A stretch of DNA of 64,000 nucleotides from VGBV01 sp963813725 (GTDB taxonomy: Bacteria > Actinomycetota > Thermoleophilia > Solirubrobacterales > 70-9): assembly GCA_963813725.1 (NCBI GenBank), contig CAWFAI010000011.1, forward strand, positions 15,605-79,604, given 5' to 3'. Under the pieces are notes generated by a model. It worked only from the letters and a program-made list of their open reading frames with translations, searched no databases and was not told the origin of the DNA. The position numbers were made by a program, and so were the translations under genes. Below, one piece after another: positions 36,574 to 46,234 of the stretch. The number at the start of each line of letters is the position of its first letter. Positions within the stretch are counted from its first letter, which is position 1.

Positions 36574-37878
36574 TCAGCTCCCCGCGGGGGGCTTGCCGGC
36601 GGCGATCCTGGCGAGGGCGAGGAACCCCTCCCGCGCGCCGGACGGCAGGTTGGCCGACGGTGATGCCCCCGGATGCTTCGCCGCGATCAGGACGCGCAGC
36701 GCCGCCGGCCGGGAACGGAACCGCAGCGGCGCCTGGAGTGTCACGGCCTCGCCGTCGATCCCGGCCGCAACCGGCCCATCGGCGCTGACCTCGAAGTCAT
36801 CGCTCACCCACTCGCGCCACGGGCGTCGTCCACCCGGCCCGGCGAAGCTCGCTTCTGGGGCGTCCGCGACCGCGATCCCCAGCACACCCTCGTCCATTGT
36901 CGGCCGGGAGCCTGAGCCGATGACCCCTCCCAGCCGGTAGCGGTTGTTGGAGACGAGGATGACCGCGCCCGATGACTGCTCCTCCCCACCGGGCTCTCTC
37001 CAGCGCAGAGCGATGCCCCTCCCCTCGGGTCCCAGGACCTCGGGCAGCGTGTCCAGGATCGTCTTCAGCTTCGACTCGCGATAGCCCTCGCGCTGGACGG
37101 CCTCGGCATAGATCCCCAGCGAGACGTTGTTGACGAAGACCTTGCCGTTGATCTCCGCCAGGTCCACCCGCCGCTCGCCCGCGTCGTCCCGGAACGCGTC
37201 GAGGGCGCCGACGACGTCATCGCGGTCCACGCCCAGATCGAGCGCGAAGTGGTTGCGGGTGCCGGCCGGGATGCAGGAGTAGGGCAGCTCGAGCTCCGAG
37301 GCGACCGAGGCGACGACCGCCTGCGAGCCGTCGCCGCCGGCCATCGCCAGCGCGTCCGCCCCGTCGGCGACCGCCCCGCGCACGAGCTGCTCCAGGTCGG
37401 TCCCGGGCGTGAGCTCGATCGGCTCGATCCCGCGCTTCCGCGCCTCGTCGGCGAGGCGGAACTTCTCGGCCTTTCCTCCCCCGGACTTCGGGTTGTAGAA
37501 GAGGGCCGGGCGCTTCGGCGGTGCGGCGACGCGGGGAAGCTGGGTGTGGACCCTGAACGCGGCCCGCGACGCCCCCGCCGCCAGCGCCAGCCCGGCCCCG
37601 ATCAGCAGCGCATCGACCCAGTGGTCGCCATCGTCGATCAGATTGACCACCGCGACGATGAGTCCGAGGAGGGCGGCGCCCGCCCCCAGCCACCTCCGCG
37701 ATCCCCTGCGAAGCAGGGCATAGCCCGCGGCGGCGATCGCGAACGCGGTTGCCCCCAACACGATCAGCCCGCGCGGGAACTCCTCCAACGCAACCGCGAA
37801 GGCCAGCAGCAGAGCCGCGGGTGGAAGCACGAGCGCCGCCACCGCGGCCACGCGATTCGTCCAGCCGTACGGGCTCAA
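36574..37878 (-). CDS. diacylglycerol kinase-family lipid kinase with N-terminal membrane domain
   Basis: About 434 residues from TTG 37878, which overlaps the TGA of a 12-codon leader ORF. Residues about 10-110 contain four membrane helices; the catalytic domain begins PALFYNPKSGGGKAEKFRLA and has ALAMAGGDGSQAVVASVA (ATP-binding GGDGS) and CIPAGTRNHFALDLG. The C-terminal beta domain includes NNVSLGIYAEAV and AGIDGEAVTLQAPLRF. The acceptor may be diacylglycerol or another lipid. A longer frame from 38172 exists but its first 100 codons are only Arg/Pro/Gly shadow sequence. Confidence 0.9.
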   Translation of the reverse strand: MSPYGWTNRVAAVAALVLPPAALLLAFAVALEEFPRGLIVLGATAFAIAAAGYALLRRGSRRWLGAGAALLGLIVAVVNLIDDGDHWVDALLIGAGLALAAGASRAAFRVHTQLPRVAAPPKRPALFYNPKSGGGKAEKFRLADEARKRGIEPIELTPGTDLEQLVRGAVADGADALAMAGGDGSQAVVASVASELELPYSCIPAGTRNHFALDLGVDRDDVVGALDAFRDDAGERRVDLAEINGKVFVNNVSLGIYAEAVQREGYRESKLKTILDTLPEVLGPEGRGIALRWREPGGEEQSSGAVILVSNNRYRLGGVIGSGSRPTMDEGVLGIAVADAPEASFAGPGGRRPWREWVSDDFEVSADGPVAAGIDGEAVTLQAPLRFRSRPAALRVLIAAKHPGASPSANLPSGAREGFLALARIAAGKPPAGS

Positions 37879-37913
37879 CGCATCTCGGTGAAACGGACAG
37901 CGCGTGCGTACAT
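37875..37913 (-). pseudogene. 12-codon leader, N-terminal piece of a MYARAVRFT-type protein
   Basis: ATG 37913 with a perfect AAGGAGG 7 bases upstream reads MYARAVRFTEMR then TGA. The first nine residues match the start of a small hypothetical family (MYARAVRFTxVD...). The rest of that gene is missing and the stop overlaps the TTG start of the lipid kinase, so translation may be coupled. Confidence 0.5.
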
Positions 37914-37985
37914 CACGCCTCCTTGGTCGGGTGGGCCGAGCATATCCCCGGCGCGCTTCACGAGGAGGTCGGCAACACGGGAGCC

Positions 37986-38083
37986 TCACCCGCGAACGCG
38001 CTGGGGGCCGCCCCTCTCCTCGACCCGTGCGGCGAGGGCCGCCACCGGGTCCACGTCGGTGAAACGAACGGCGCGTGCGACAT
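37986..38083 (-). pseudogene. second N-terminal fragment of the same MxxARAVRFT-type family
   Basis: ATG 38083 is preceded by GAGGAGG. With one base added in GCGCCG the frame reads MSHAAVRFTDVDPVAALAAR then VEERGGPQRVRG and TGA at 37986. It resembles the first third of the same hypothetical family as the 12-codon piece. Two truncated starts in tandem suggest repeated recombination at this spot. Confidence 0.45.
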
Positions 38084-38165
38084 CTCGGCCTCCTCGTGGG
38101 CGGATCGCCGGTCTCGATCGGTCGCGGGGGGTCCGTCCAGGCCATGCTCAGCGCGGGTATGTCGG

Positions 38166-38384
38166 TCACCACGTCAGCTCGATCTCGAGCTCTCGCTTTT
38201 CGGTCTCGACCTCGAGCTCGACCTTGAGTTGCACCTTGTCGGGGACGGCGACATTGATCTTCATCCCGCCCTGCTCGAACTCGATGTCGTCGTCCTTGGC
38301 CAGCATGTTGGCCAGGTGCCTGAGGCGAGTGGCGATTTCCTTGCGTCCAAGGGTTTCCTTCTTCTCGATCTCGATGATGTCCAT
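38166..38384 (-). CDS. amphi-Trp domain protein
   Basis: A 72-residue protein from ATG 38384; a 115-codon extension upstream is low quality. MDIIEIEKKETLGRKEIATR, LAKDDDIEFEQGGMKINV and the closing ELEIELTW fit the amphi-Trp domain, a small beta-rich domain with a conserved terminal Trp found in archaea and bacteria. Function unknown; the sequence alternates charged and hydrophobic residues strongly. It is upstream of the lipid-kinase locus on the same strand, separated by the truncated leaders. Confidence 0.85.
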   Translation of the reverse strand: MDIIEIEKKETLGRKEIATRLRHLANMLAKDDDIEFEQGGMKINVAVPDKVQLKVELEVETEKRELEIELTW

Positions 38385-38599
38385 GTCTCTCCTATGTCGG
38401 GGTTCTCTTGGCCTGAGCGCACCGCGGCAATGCGCTGGCGGTCGTTGATGCCCGCTTTGATGCCCGCCGAGATCATGCCTGAGAGTGCGGTGGTTGCAGG
38501 CATGCTGCTGCATCGGTCAGGGGAAATGAGCTGCACATCATGGGGTCATGTGAGCTCCGGGACAATCCGAGAGCGCGCGTGGCGGGGCTCAGCCGGACG

Positions 38600-41500
38600 T
38601 CAGTCGAGCAGGTAGTCGAGACTCCGGCCGAGCACGGTCGCCCTCGAGTCGGCGCCGCTGATGCCCTCGAGGCCGAAGCCGAAGTGGAGGGTGTCGTCGG
38701 TGGCGGTTACCGCTCCCTCGGAGAAGCCGACGGACGCGCTGCGGATCCAGTCGTTGGCGTTGATCGCGCTGCCCTCGGCCGGCCCCGACACGGTCCAGCC
38801 GTCCATCGGGTCGGCGTCGTCCTCGAACGACGTGGTGCCCTCGCCCGTCGAGACGTCGATCGCGTCGACGAAGGCCCCCACGCCCTGGGTGCCCCAGTCG
38901 CTCGCGTAGGTGATCGAGACCTCGACCTGCTGGCCGGCGTATGCCGAGAGGTCGATATTCCACGTCTCCCAGCCGTCGGAGCGGCCCGACGCAGAGTGCC
39001 AGGCGCCGCCCGTGGTGGGGTTGGTGCCCGAGCAGTCGGTGCCCTGGTAGCGCTCCAGCCACGGGTGCAGCTCGAACCAGCCGTTGGCGCAGGAGTCGCC
39101 GGTCTCGGTGCCTGTGTGCCCGTTGGCGTCCGGCAGTGTCGTCCAGTTGTCCTGGCCGACCGTGTGCACCTCGACGAACAGGTGGTCCCAGCCCGCCTCG
39201 GTGTCGTAGGAGGTCCGGAAGCTCAGGCTCGGTGAGCCGCCGCCGGTGAGGTCGATCGTGCGCGAGAGCCGCTTGTAGCTGACGTCGGCGCGCTGGGAGT
39301 ACATGTACTTGTCGCCGTCGATCGGCTCGAAGGCGCCCTCGGGACCCATCCACGTCGCGGGGGCCGTGCTCGCGAACTGCGGGTAGCGGTCGGGCTTCAG
39401 CAGGCTGCTGGTGGTGATGAAGGAGGCGGTGTGGATCTGGTTCGCGGCGCTGTCGCCGCCGTTGAATGCCCATCCCAGGCCCGTGAACGGATCGGAGACG
39501 CCCTCGACGGGAACCGGCTGGCCGTTGTCGTCGGTGCCGGCGTCCGAGTTGTAGAGGTAGGAACCCAGGTAGTACTGGATGAAGTCGTTCTTGTCCGCGA
39601 TCAGCTTGCAGCGCGCGAGCACCAGCTCACCGCCGACGACGCACTGCTCGTTCGCGACCGGGTCGTAGTACTGGGCGCCGGCAACGCCGTTCTGCAGGGC
39701 GCCGGCCCACTGGCCCGTGTAGAGGAGCTTGCCGCCCTCGTTCAGGTACTGGCGCATCTCGAGGGTCATGTCGTTGGCCAAGCGCGAGGCGTTGCCGGGG
39801 CCCCAGCCCGGCTCGCGGATGACGAGATCATTGCCGGAGTACCAGATGACCGCGTCGTAGTGGCCGAGCACGCCGAGGTGATCGGGCGCCTCCCGGCCGG
39901 ACGCGTCTACGTCGTAGACGTCGTGCGTGATGCCGTTGGCGTCGAGGGCGCTCTCGTAGAAGGAGAGGTAGTTCGGGGTCCCTGGGTCCGTGCTCTCGTA
40001 GGGCGGGTCGGTGGAGGCGCCGGTCCGGTCCTCGGCGGCGACGATCAGGACCCGGGCATCGGCGTCGTCGGTGACCTCGAACGTGGTGTGGTCGCTGCCG
40101 ATCGTGCCGGACCTGCCGCGCTTGCGCTTCGGCTTCCCCTCGAACCAGTACTCGACGCTGTCGCCGACGGCGAGCCCGGGGATCGAGCCGCGCAGGTAGT
40201 GGTAGTAGTCGTTGTAGGCGTTGTTGCCGCCGAAGGTCTCGCCGTCGGGGGAGGGCTGGACGCCCGCCCTCTGAATCGGGCCGCCGTTGATCCGGTAGCG
40301 CAGCCCGACCTTCCTCATGGCGCGCTTGGCGAGCACCTCGACCGGCTGCGCCGAGCCGCCGGCGTGGGAGACGTCCACGGCGAGATCCGAAAGCGGGTTG
40401 TGCGCCTTCTCGGGGTCGATCGTGGCCAGGTCGAGGTAGAAGGCCTTGGTGTCGAGACCCATATGGGAGACGGGGTCGTCCGGATCGCGCGCCGAGCGCG
40501 CGATGTTGACGGCGAAGTTGAGGTTCTTCTCGAACTGCTCCTGGACCAGCGCCTCGTCGTCGGGGAAGACGAAGCCGCAGCCCTCGCAGCCCTCCTCGAG
40601 CTCGGGCGTCCAGCCGAGCGAGTGCCGACGCGAGTGGGCCCAGTCGTTGAACTCGCCGTTGGTGATGTAGAGGTCGGCGCCTACGCCCGGGGTCGAACCC
40701 GGGCACCGCGGGGTCCTCATCGGTGCCGGTCAGAGCGACGAAGATCGGGTCGTCGGCGGACGGGGTCTGCAGCTGCCAGCCCTGCGAGTAGAGGAGCAGC
40801 GGGCCGAAGGAGTGGTAGCTGAGGTTGAAACGGATGTCGGCCTGATCGAACAGGCCCATGTCGGCGCGCGTCTCGGGCTCGGACCCCGGCGCCGTCCCGC
40901 GGTAGGTGTCGCTGGAGGTCTGCTCGGAGGAGCCCTCCTCGTCGTAGTTCCACTTCTCCGGGTAGTTGCGGTTGATGTCGACGCCGTCGCCGACCTCGAT
41001 CACGCCGTCGCCGTTGACGTCGCGCGTGTTCTTGCGCCACAGGCGCTCGTGTCGAAGGTGTACTGGTAGCCGTCAGGGTTGACCACCGGGACGAACCAGA
41101 GCTCGGTCCGCTTCAGGATCTTGCCCACGCGGCGGGTGTCGCCGCGGTTGAGGTACCAGCGCAGCAGCCGGAGCGTGACCTCGGTGCTGATCCACTCGCG
41201 CGCATGGGTAGTTGCCCTGGTAGAGCACCGCCGGCTTCCGCCCCTTCTTGGTCTTCTTGACGTTCTTCGTGACGCGGACGGCGAGGATGTCGCGGCCCTC
41301 GATCGTCTCGCCGATCACGCGCAGCTGGGCGATCGCGGGGTGCTTCCTGGCCAGCTTCCGGATCTGGGCCTCGATCCCGCCCCGCCCGTCGTAGTCGCGC
41401 CAGACGTTGAAGCCGCCAGCCTCCTGGCGCGCCGCCCGCTGGCTCTGGGTGCGCCCCTGGCTGTCGCGCACGACCTCGAGCGCGACGCCCTGGCTCTCCA

Positions 41501-41741
41501 GCCGGCGCTGCTCGGCGGGCGCCAGAACCAGCGCGAGGGTCACTCCCTCGCCGCCCTGGGCGACCGGGGTCACGTCGTAGCCGTCATCCACCAGGCGAGC
41601 CGCCGTGGCCGGATCGACGTTGGCCTCATACAGCTCGAGGTCGTTCCCCCCGCCGCCCGGTGCGGCCGCGGCCGGCGACGCGATGCCCAGCAGCATCGCC
41701 GCCAGTGCCGCCAACACCGCTATCCGTGCGGTCAATCCCAC
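38600..41741 (-). CDS. secreted M14 metallocarboxypeptidase with C-terminal beta domains, three frameshifts
   Basis: Signal peptide (residues 1-27, ending AAAAP) and propeptide-like region, then the M14 zinc peptidase: zinc ligands His and Glu in HAREWIST, DINRNYPEKW, third ligand His in NLSYHSFGP and a likely catalytic Glu in GWTPELEEG. A long C-terminal part follows, with an immune-inhibitor-A-like beta sandwich (FRTSYDTEAGWDHLFVEVHT) and a final WxxxxVSGPAEGSAINANDW segment. Repairs: one base removed at about 41206 and 40686, one added at about 41048. The reconstructed protein is about 1,045 residues, secreted, and degrades peptides outside the cell. Confidence 0.88.
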
Positions 41742-41908
41742 TCCTTACTGGATCTTGTGAGGCACCTACCCTGCCCTCGCGGGCCGCAAACCACCCGAGT
41801 CGTTCGAGCTGCAGGTCCTCTACGACAAGGCCGCGCGGCGGATCGAGATGGGTTTAGGGGGCTCCGGTAGGCTCCTAGACTCCCTGCCAGAAACCCTCGA
41901 GGATGGGA

Positions 41909-42952
41909 ATGAGCCTGCTCAGCTCCCTATTCCGTGCACGTGACGTGGCCGTTGACCTCGGTACTGCGAACACGCTGGTCTTCGAGCGCGGGAAGGGGAT
42001 CGTCCTCTCGGAGCCGTCGGTGGTCGCGGTGGACACGGGCAATGGCGAGGTTCACGCCGTGGGTGAGGAGGCCAAGCGGATGCTCGGCCGCACGCCGGCG
42101 TCGATCAACGCGATCCGGCCCCTGAAGGACGGCGTGATCGCCGATTTCGAGGTGGCGGAGCAGATGCTCCGCTCTTTCATCCTGCAGGTCAACCACAGCC
42201 GACTCGCTCATCCCAGGGTGATCGTCTGCGTGCCCTCGGGCGTGACCGGAGTGGAGAGGAGGGCGGTCGAGGAGGCCTGTCTCGCGGCGGGAGCACGTGA
42301 GGCGTATCTGATCGAGGAACCGATGGCGGCGGCGATCGGCTCCGGCCTGCCGGTCAGCGAGCCGACGGGAAGCCTGATCGTCGACATCGGTGGAGGCACG
42401 ACCGAGGTGGCCGTGATCTCGCTGGGGGACATTGTCGTCTCGAAGTCGATCCGCGTCGGCGGGGACGAGATGGACGAGGCAATCATCAAGTGGTCCAAGC
42501 GCAAGCATCAGCTGTTGATCGGCGATCAGACCGCCGAGCAGGTCAAACATGAGGCCGGCTCAGCCGCCCCGCTCGGCCACGTGGTCGAGGTCGAGATCCA
42601 CGGCCGCGACCTTGGCTCAGGGCTGCCGCGAACGGTGAAGATCAACTCAGACGATGTTCGCAAGGCGCTCGACGAGCCGATCGCCCAGATCATCGCCGCC
42701 GTCCGCGACACGCTCGACCGCACGCCTCCGGAGCTCGCAGGGGACGTAATGGAGCACGGCCTCACCCTTGCCGGCGGCGGCGCACTGCTCCATGGAATGG
42801 CCGAGCGGATGAGCGAGGAGTGCCAGATGCCGGCCCGGCTCGCCGAGTCACCGATCACCTGTGTTGCGACCGGCGGCGGGCAGGCGTTGGAGGAATTCGA
42901 CGCTCTCAAGCGTGCCGGGAGGAACTCGTCGAGGGCGCGGAGGCGTTATTGA
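41909..42952 (+). CDS. mreB: rod shape-determining protein MreB
   Basis: A 347-residue actin homologue that guides lateral wall synthesis. VAVDLGTANTLVF is phosphate-1, LIVDIGGGTTEVAVISLG phosphate-2 and LTLAGGGALLHGM the adenosine motif; IEEPMAAAIGSGLPV is typical of MreB. ATG 41909 (MSLLSS) fits known starts and has GAGG at the right distance; ATG 41903 adds two residues. The C-terminus ends in a basic run. It is first in an operon with mrdA and rodA. Confidence 0.95.
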   Translation: MSLLSSLFRARDVAVDLGTANTLVFERGKGIVLSEPSVVAVDTGNGEVHAVGEEAKRMLGRTPASINAIRPLKDGVIADFEVAEQMLRSFILQVNHSRLAHPRVIVCVPSGVTGVERRAVEEACLAAGAREAYLIEEPMAAAIGSGLPVSEPTGSLIVDIGGGTTEVAVISLGDIVVSKSIRVGGDEMDEAIIKWSKRKHQLLIGDQTAEQVKHEAGSAAPLGHVVEVEIHGRDLGSGLPRTVKINSDDVRKALDEPIAQIIAAVRDTLDRTPPELAGDVMEHGLTLAGGGALLHGMAERMSEECQMPARLAESPITCVATGGGQALEEFDALKRAGRNSSRARRRY

Positions 42953-43007
42953 CGGAAGTCTGAGGGGAGGAAACCCACGGATGATCCTGATCCCAGCCGG
43001 CTGAGCC

Positions 43008-44861
43008 TTGTACCTGCTGCACCGACCTGAGGACCTCCCGCCGCGCCTCCGCATGCGCCTGCCGGTGCGAATCGCCGTCCTGACCGGGCTCGTGATCGCA
43101 ATCGTCTCGGCACTCCTGTTCCGGGTCTGGTCGCTGCAGGTGGTCTCGGGGGAGCGTTACCGCGCCCTCGCCGACAACAACCGGATTCGCGAGATCAACG
43201 TCCAACCCCAGCGCGGCGAGATCCTCGATCGGGAGGGACGGGTCCTGGTCGACAACCGTGCCGTGATGACCCTTGTGCTCCGGCCCGCCGAGCTGCCGAG
43301 AGCTCGGCCTGATCGCAGGCGGGAACTCGCCGAACTCGCTGATCTGCTGGGGCTCTCCTCGGCTCAGATGCGAGCCAAGCTCAGCCATGCCTCGCAGTTC
43401 GCAGGGGAGCCGGTCGTGCTCCAGCAGGGGCTGCGCCGCCCGCTGCTCTTCTACCTGCTCGAGAACCGGCGCCGCTTCCCCGGCCTCAGCGTCGAGCGCG
43501 CCTTCGTCCGCCGCTACAGAGCCGGCTCGCTGGCGGCGCACGTGCTCGGGATCGTCGGCCAGGTGAACCCTGCCCAGCTGAAGCGGCCGCGATACGACGG
43601 CCTTAAGCCCGGTGAGGTGATCGGCCAGTCGGGGGTGGAGCACGCCTACGACCACTACCTGCGCGGCGCGCCGGGCGAGCTCAGGGTCCAGGTCGATGCG
43701 CTCGGCCGGCCGAAGGGTGAGCTCGGCAACAGGCCGGCCAGCGCCGGGTCCAACCTCCGCCTCTCCCTGGACGCGGCGCTACAGGCGACTGGCGAGGCGG
43801 CGCTCCGGGCGTCGGGGCGGCCGAGCGCCTTCGTGGCGATGAACGCCCGCACGGGGGCCGTGCTGGCGATGGGCTCCTACCCCACCTTCGACCCCGCCTT
43901 CTACGTGAAGCCGCGCACCCAGGCCGAGTACAGGGCCCTGGAGAGTCGGGGCAATGCCCCGCTGCTGAATCGAGCCGACCAGGGCGGCTACCCGACCGGC
44001 TCCGCCTTCAAGCCGATCGTCGCGACCGCCGCCCTCGAGGAGGGGCTGGTCGCGCCCGATGAGATCGTCTACGACGGCGGGGCGCTCACCGTCGGCGGAG
44101 TCGTCTTCCAAAACGCGGGGGGCGCCGTCAATGGGGCGATCGACATGAGCGACGCGCTCAAGGTTTCCTCGGATGTCTACTTCTACCGGCTCGGGGCGGA
44201 GGCGAGCGCGCACGGCCGGCACGGCCAGATCCAGGACTGGGCCCGCTCCTACGGGATCGGAGAGAAGACCGGGATCGACCTTCCGGGCGAGCAGGCCGGC
44301 CTGCTCCCCACGCCCGCCTGGCGCGACCGTGTCTTCGACAAGGGAAGCAATCCCTACATCGACCGTCCCTGGACGACCGGCGACAACGTCAACCTCAGCG
44401 TCGGCCAGGGAGACCTACAGGTGACGCCCCTGCAGCTCGCCACGGCCTATGCCGCCCTCGCCAATGGGGGCGCCGTGGTGACCCCGCACCTCGGCGCCCG
44501 GATCGAGGCCGTCAACGGCCGCACGCTCGCGCGGATCCGCCCACCGCCGCGGCGCCGGTTGCGGATCTCGGACCTGACCCGCGAGACGATCCTCGGCGGG
44601 TTGGAGCGGGCGGCAATGGAGCCGGGCGGCACCTCCTATTCGGTGTTCGGAGGCTTCCCGTTCGCGGTCGCGGGCAAGACCGGCACCGCGGAGCGAGGCG
44701 CGGGGGTCGAGGACCAGTCGTGGTACGGGGCGATCGCACCGGCGGGCGAGCCGAGGATCGTCGTCGTCGCGACTGTCGAGGGCGGCGGCTTCGGCGTTGA
44801 GGCGGCCGCGCCCGTCGTGGCGCGCATCCTCGAGCAGGCGATCGAGCTCGAGGAGGGGTGA
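43008..44861 (+). CDS. mrdA: penicillin-binding protein 2 (elongasome transpeptidase)
   Basis: A 617-residue class B penicillin-binding protein from TTG 43008. One membrane helix lies at about 22-45. The dimerisation domain begins IREINVQPQRGEILDREGRVL. In the transpeptidase domain the SxxK is in YPTGSAFKPI (Ser near 331), SSD in VSSDVYFYRLG serves the SxN position, and KTGTAE lies near 557. It cross-links peptidoglycan during cell elongation with RodA, whose start codon overlaps this stop. An AAGGAGGA-like site is not evident; coupling to mreB over 55 bases is assumed. Confidence 0.95.
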   Translation: MYLLHRPEDLPPRLRMRLPVRIAVLTGLVIAIVSALLFRVWSLQVVSGERYRALADNNRIREINVQPQRGEILDREGRVLVDNRAVMTLVLRPAELPRARPDRRRELAELADLLGLSSAQMRAKLSHASQFAGEPVVLQQGLRRPLLFYLLENRRRFPGLSVERAFVRRYRAGSLAAHVLGIVGQVNPAQLKRPRYDGLKPGEVIGQSGVEHAYDHYLRGAPGELRVQVDALGRPKGELGNRPASAGSNLRLSLDAALQATGEAALRASGRPSAFVAMNARTGAVLAMGSYPTFDPAFYVKPRTQAEYRALESRGNAPLLNRADQGGYPTGSAFKPIVATAALEEGLVAPDEIVYDGGALTVGGVVFQNAGGAVNGAIDMSDALKVSSDVYFYRLGAEASAHGRHGQIQDWARSYGIGEKTGIDLPGEQAGLLPTPAWRDRVFDKGSNPYIDRPWTTGDNVNLSVGQGDLQVTPLQLATAYAALANGGAVVTPHLGARIEAVNGRTLARIRPPPRRRLRISDLTRETILGGLERAAMEPGGTSYSVFGGFPFAVAGKTGTAERGAGVEDQSWYGAIAPAGEPRIVVVATVEGGGFGVEAAAPVVARILEQAIELEEG

Positions 44862-46111
44862 TGGAGGCCCTGAAGCACCTGGCGTTCGCTCCCCGCCGCG
44901 CGACGTTCGCCGAGCGCCTCAGGCTGCCTTACATCGACCCCCTGATGCTGGCCGCCTCGGTCGGGTTGATCAGCTTCAGCGTCTTCGCGCTCGCCGGCGC
45001 CGGACGTCACGAGGTCGCCGGGCAGCCTCTCTACTTAGCCACTCGTCAGGGGTTCTACGGGATCGCGGGGATCGCGCTGATGGTCGGGCTCTGCCGCCTG
45101 GACTACCTGCGCCTCCGGGATCTCAGGATCAGCCTCTACACGACGGCGATCGCCTTGGTCTTGGTCGCGCTCGTGTCCGGTGCGGCAGCGCGCGGCGCGG
45201 ACCGCTGGATCGAACTGCCCTACTTCCGGTTCCAGCCCGCCGAGCTCGCCAAGGTGTTGCTGTGCGTTTCGCTGGCCGCCTTTGCCTTCGAGCTCGTCCG
45301 GAAACGGTCGCGGCTCAGCGACACGCTCGCACTCCTGGGCCTCGGTCTGGCGCCGGCCACGCTCGTCCTCTTGCAGCCCGACCTGGGCACGGCGATCGTG
45401 CTCCTGGTCGGGACCGTCGCGGTGCTCTTCATCGCCGGAGTGCCCTGGCAGCACTTCGCCGCCGTCGCCGCAGCGGCAGCGCTGCTTGCCGCCGGCGCAA
45501 TCGGGTTCGGGCATGCCGTGGGCATCGACGGCATTCGTGACTACCAGGAGGAGCGGGTGACCGCCTTCCTCCAGCCGAGCGATGACCCGAGGGACGCCAG
45601 CTACCAGGTGAACCAGTCCGTGATCGCGGTCGGCTCCGGAGAGATGACAGGGCGGGGTGCCGACGCGACGCAGACCGAGCTCCGCTTCCTTCCCGAACGG
45701 CATACGGACTTCATCTTTGCCGCGATCGCGGAGCGCTTCGGCTTTCTCGGGGTCGCCGCCCTGATTGCCCTCTACGCCCTGCTCTTCTGGCGCACGCTGC
45801 GAGTGATGAGGGTTTCCGAAAGCTTCTACGGGACCCTGATCGCCGGCGGGATCGTCGCGATGCTGGCTTTCCAGGTCTTCGTCAACATCGGAATGAATCT
45901 GGGGATGGTGCCGGTGACGGGAATCACCCTTCCCCTGATGAGCTACGGAGGCTCCTCAGTGGTGGGCACCTTCCTGGCGCTCGGAGTGCTGCAGAGCATC
46001 CACGTGCAGGCGGCAGCGCAGAGCGCGGCACCCGAGTTGTTCCAGACCCGCACGTCGAGCCCCGACCCCAATAGACGAGAGGCGCGAGCCTCCGGGCCTT
46101 TCGTGAGGTAG
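44861..46111 (+). CDS. rodA: RodA peptidoglycan glycosyltransferase, altered C-terminus
   Basis: A 416-residue SEDS-family polymerase. It has about ten membrane helices, with ADRWIELPYFRFQPAELAK, LLQPDLGTAIVLLVG, FLPERHTDFIFAAIAERFG and PVTGITLPLMSYGGSS (all SEDS signatures; Asp in QPDLGTA is catalytic in the family). ATG 44861 overlaps the mrdA stop. The last codons (GPFVR, TAG) are encoded by the right half of a terminator-like sequence and the edge of a tRNA 3' half, so the natural C-terminus seems to have been replaced. Confidence 0.95.
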   Translation: MEALKHLAFAPRRATFAERLRLPYIDPLMLAASVGLISFSVFALAGAGRHEVAGQPLYLATRQGFYGIAGIALMVGLCRLDYLRLRDLRISLYTTAIALVLVALVSGAAARGADRWIELPYFRFQPAELAKVLLCVSLAAFAFELVRKRSRLSDTLALLGLGLAPATLVLLQPDLGTAIVLLVGTVAVLFIAGVPWQHFAAVAAAAALLAAGAIGFGHAVGIDGIRDYQEERVTAFLQPSDDPRDASYQVNQSVIAVGSGEMTGRGADATQTELRFLPERHTDFIFAAIAERFGFLGVAALIALYALLFWRTLRVMRVSESFYGTLIAGGIVAMLAFQVFVNIGMNLGMVPVTGITLPLMSYGGSSVVGTFLALGVLQSIHVQAAAQSAAPELFQTRTSSPDPNRREARASGPFVR

Positions 46112-46149
46112 CGAAGGCGGGATTCGACCCCGCGACCTTCGGGTCATGA
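46107..46149 (-). other. 3' half of a tRNA gene (Met-like, CAT), 5' half missing
   Basis: On the minus strand this reads TCATGACCCGAAGG, then a T-arm GCGGG-GTCGAAT-CCCGC, a CTTCGCT acceptor strand and ACC. No matching AGCGAAG acceptor strand is found in the next 100 bases, so the gene is cut in the anticodon arm. The same T-arm core recurs at 47288-47326. It looks like a recombination junction or attachment-type remnant. Confidence 0.65.
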
Positions 46150-46234
46150 CGCCCGGGCGGAGGGTTGCTCAGAGGCTTCCCGCCCGCCGGGCCGGAGTAA
46201 CGTGGTTGGGCTGCACGTGAGAGGAGAAGGTGGC

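Noticed and set aside
37879..38172. Extension of the lipid kinase to a start at 38172
   Set aside because: The added 98 codons are Arg/Pro/Gly-rich shadow, cross two other start sites and lack homology; TTG 37878 with overlap to the leader stop is better.
38385..38536. Possible small minus-strand protein with SGMISAGIKAGINDRQRIAAV
   Set aside because: It has some protein-like character, but no ribosome site and it runs into the amphi-Trp gene in another frame; too weak to call.
41767..41855. Short frame ESFELQVLYDKAARRIEMG upstream of mreB
   Set aside because: It might be a C-terminal relic, but it has no start or clear stop and no recognisable family.
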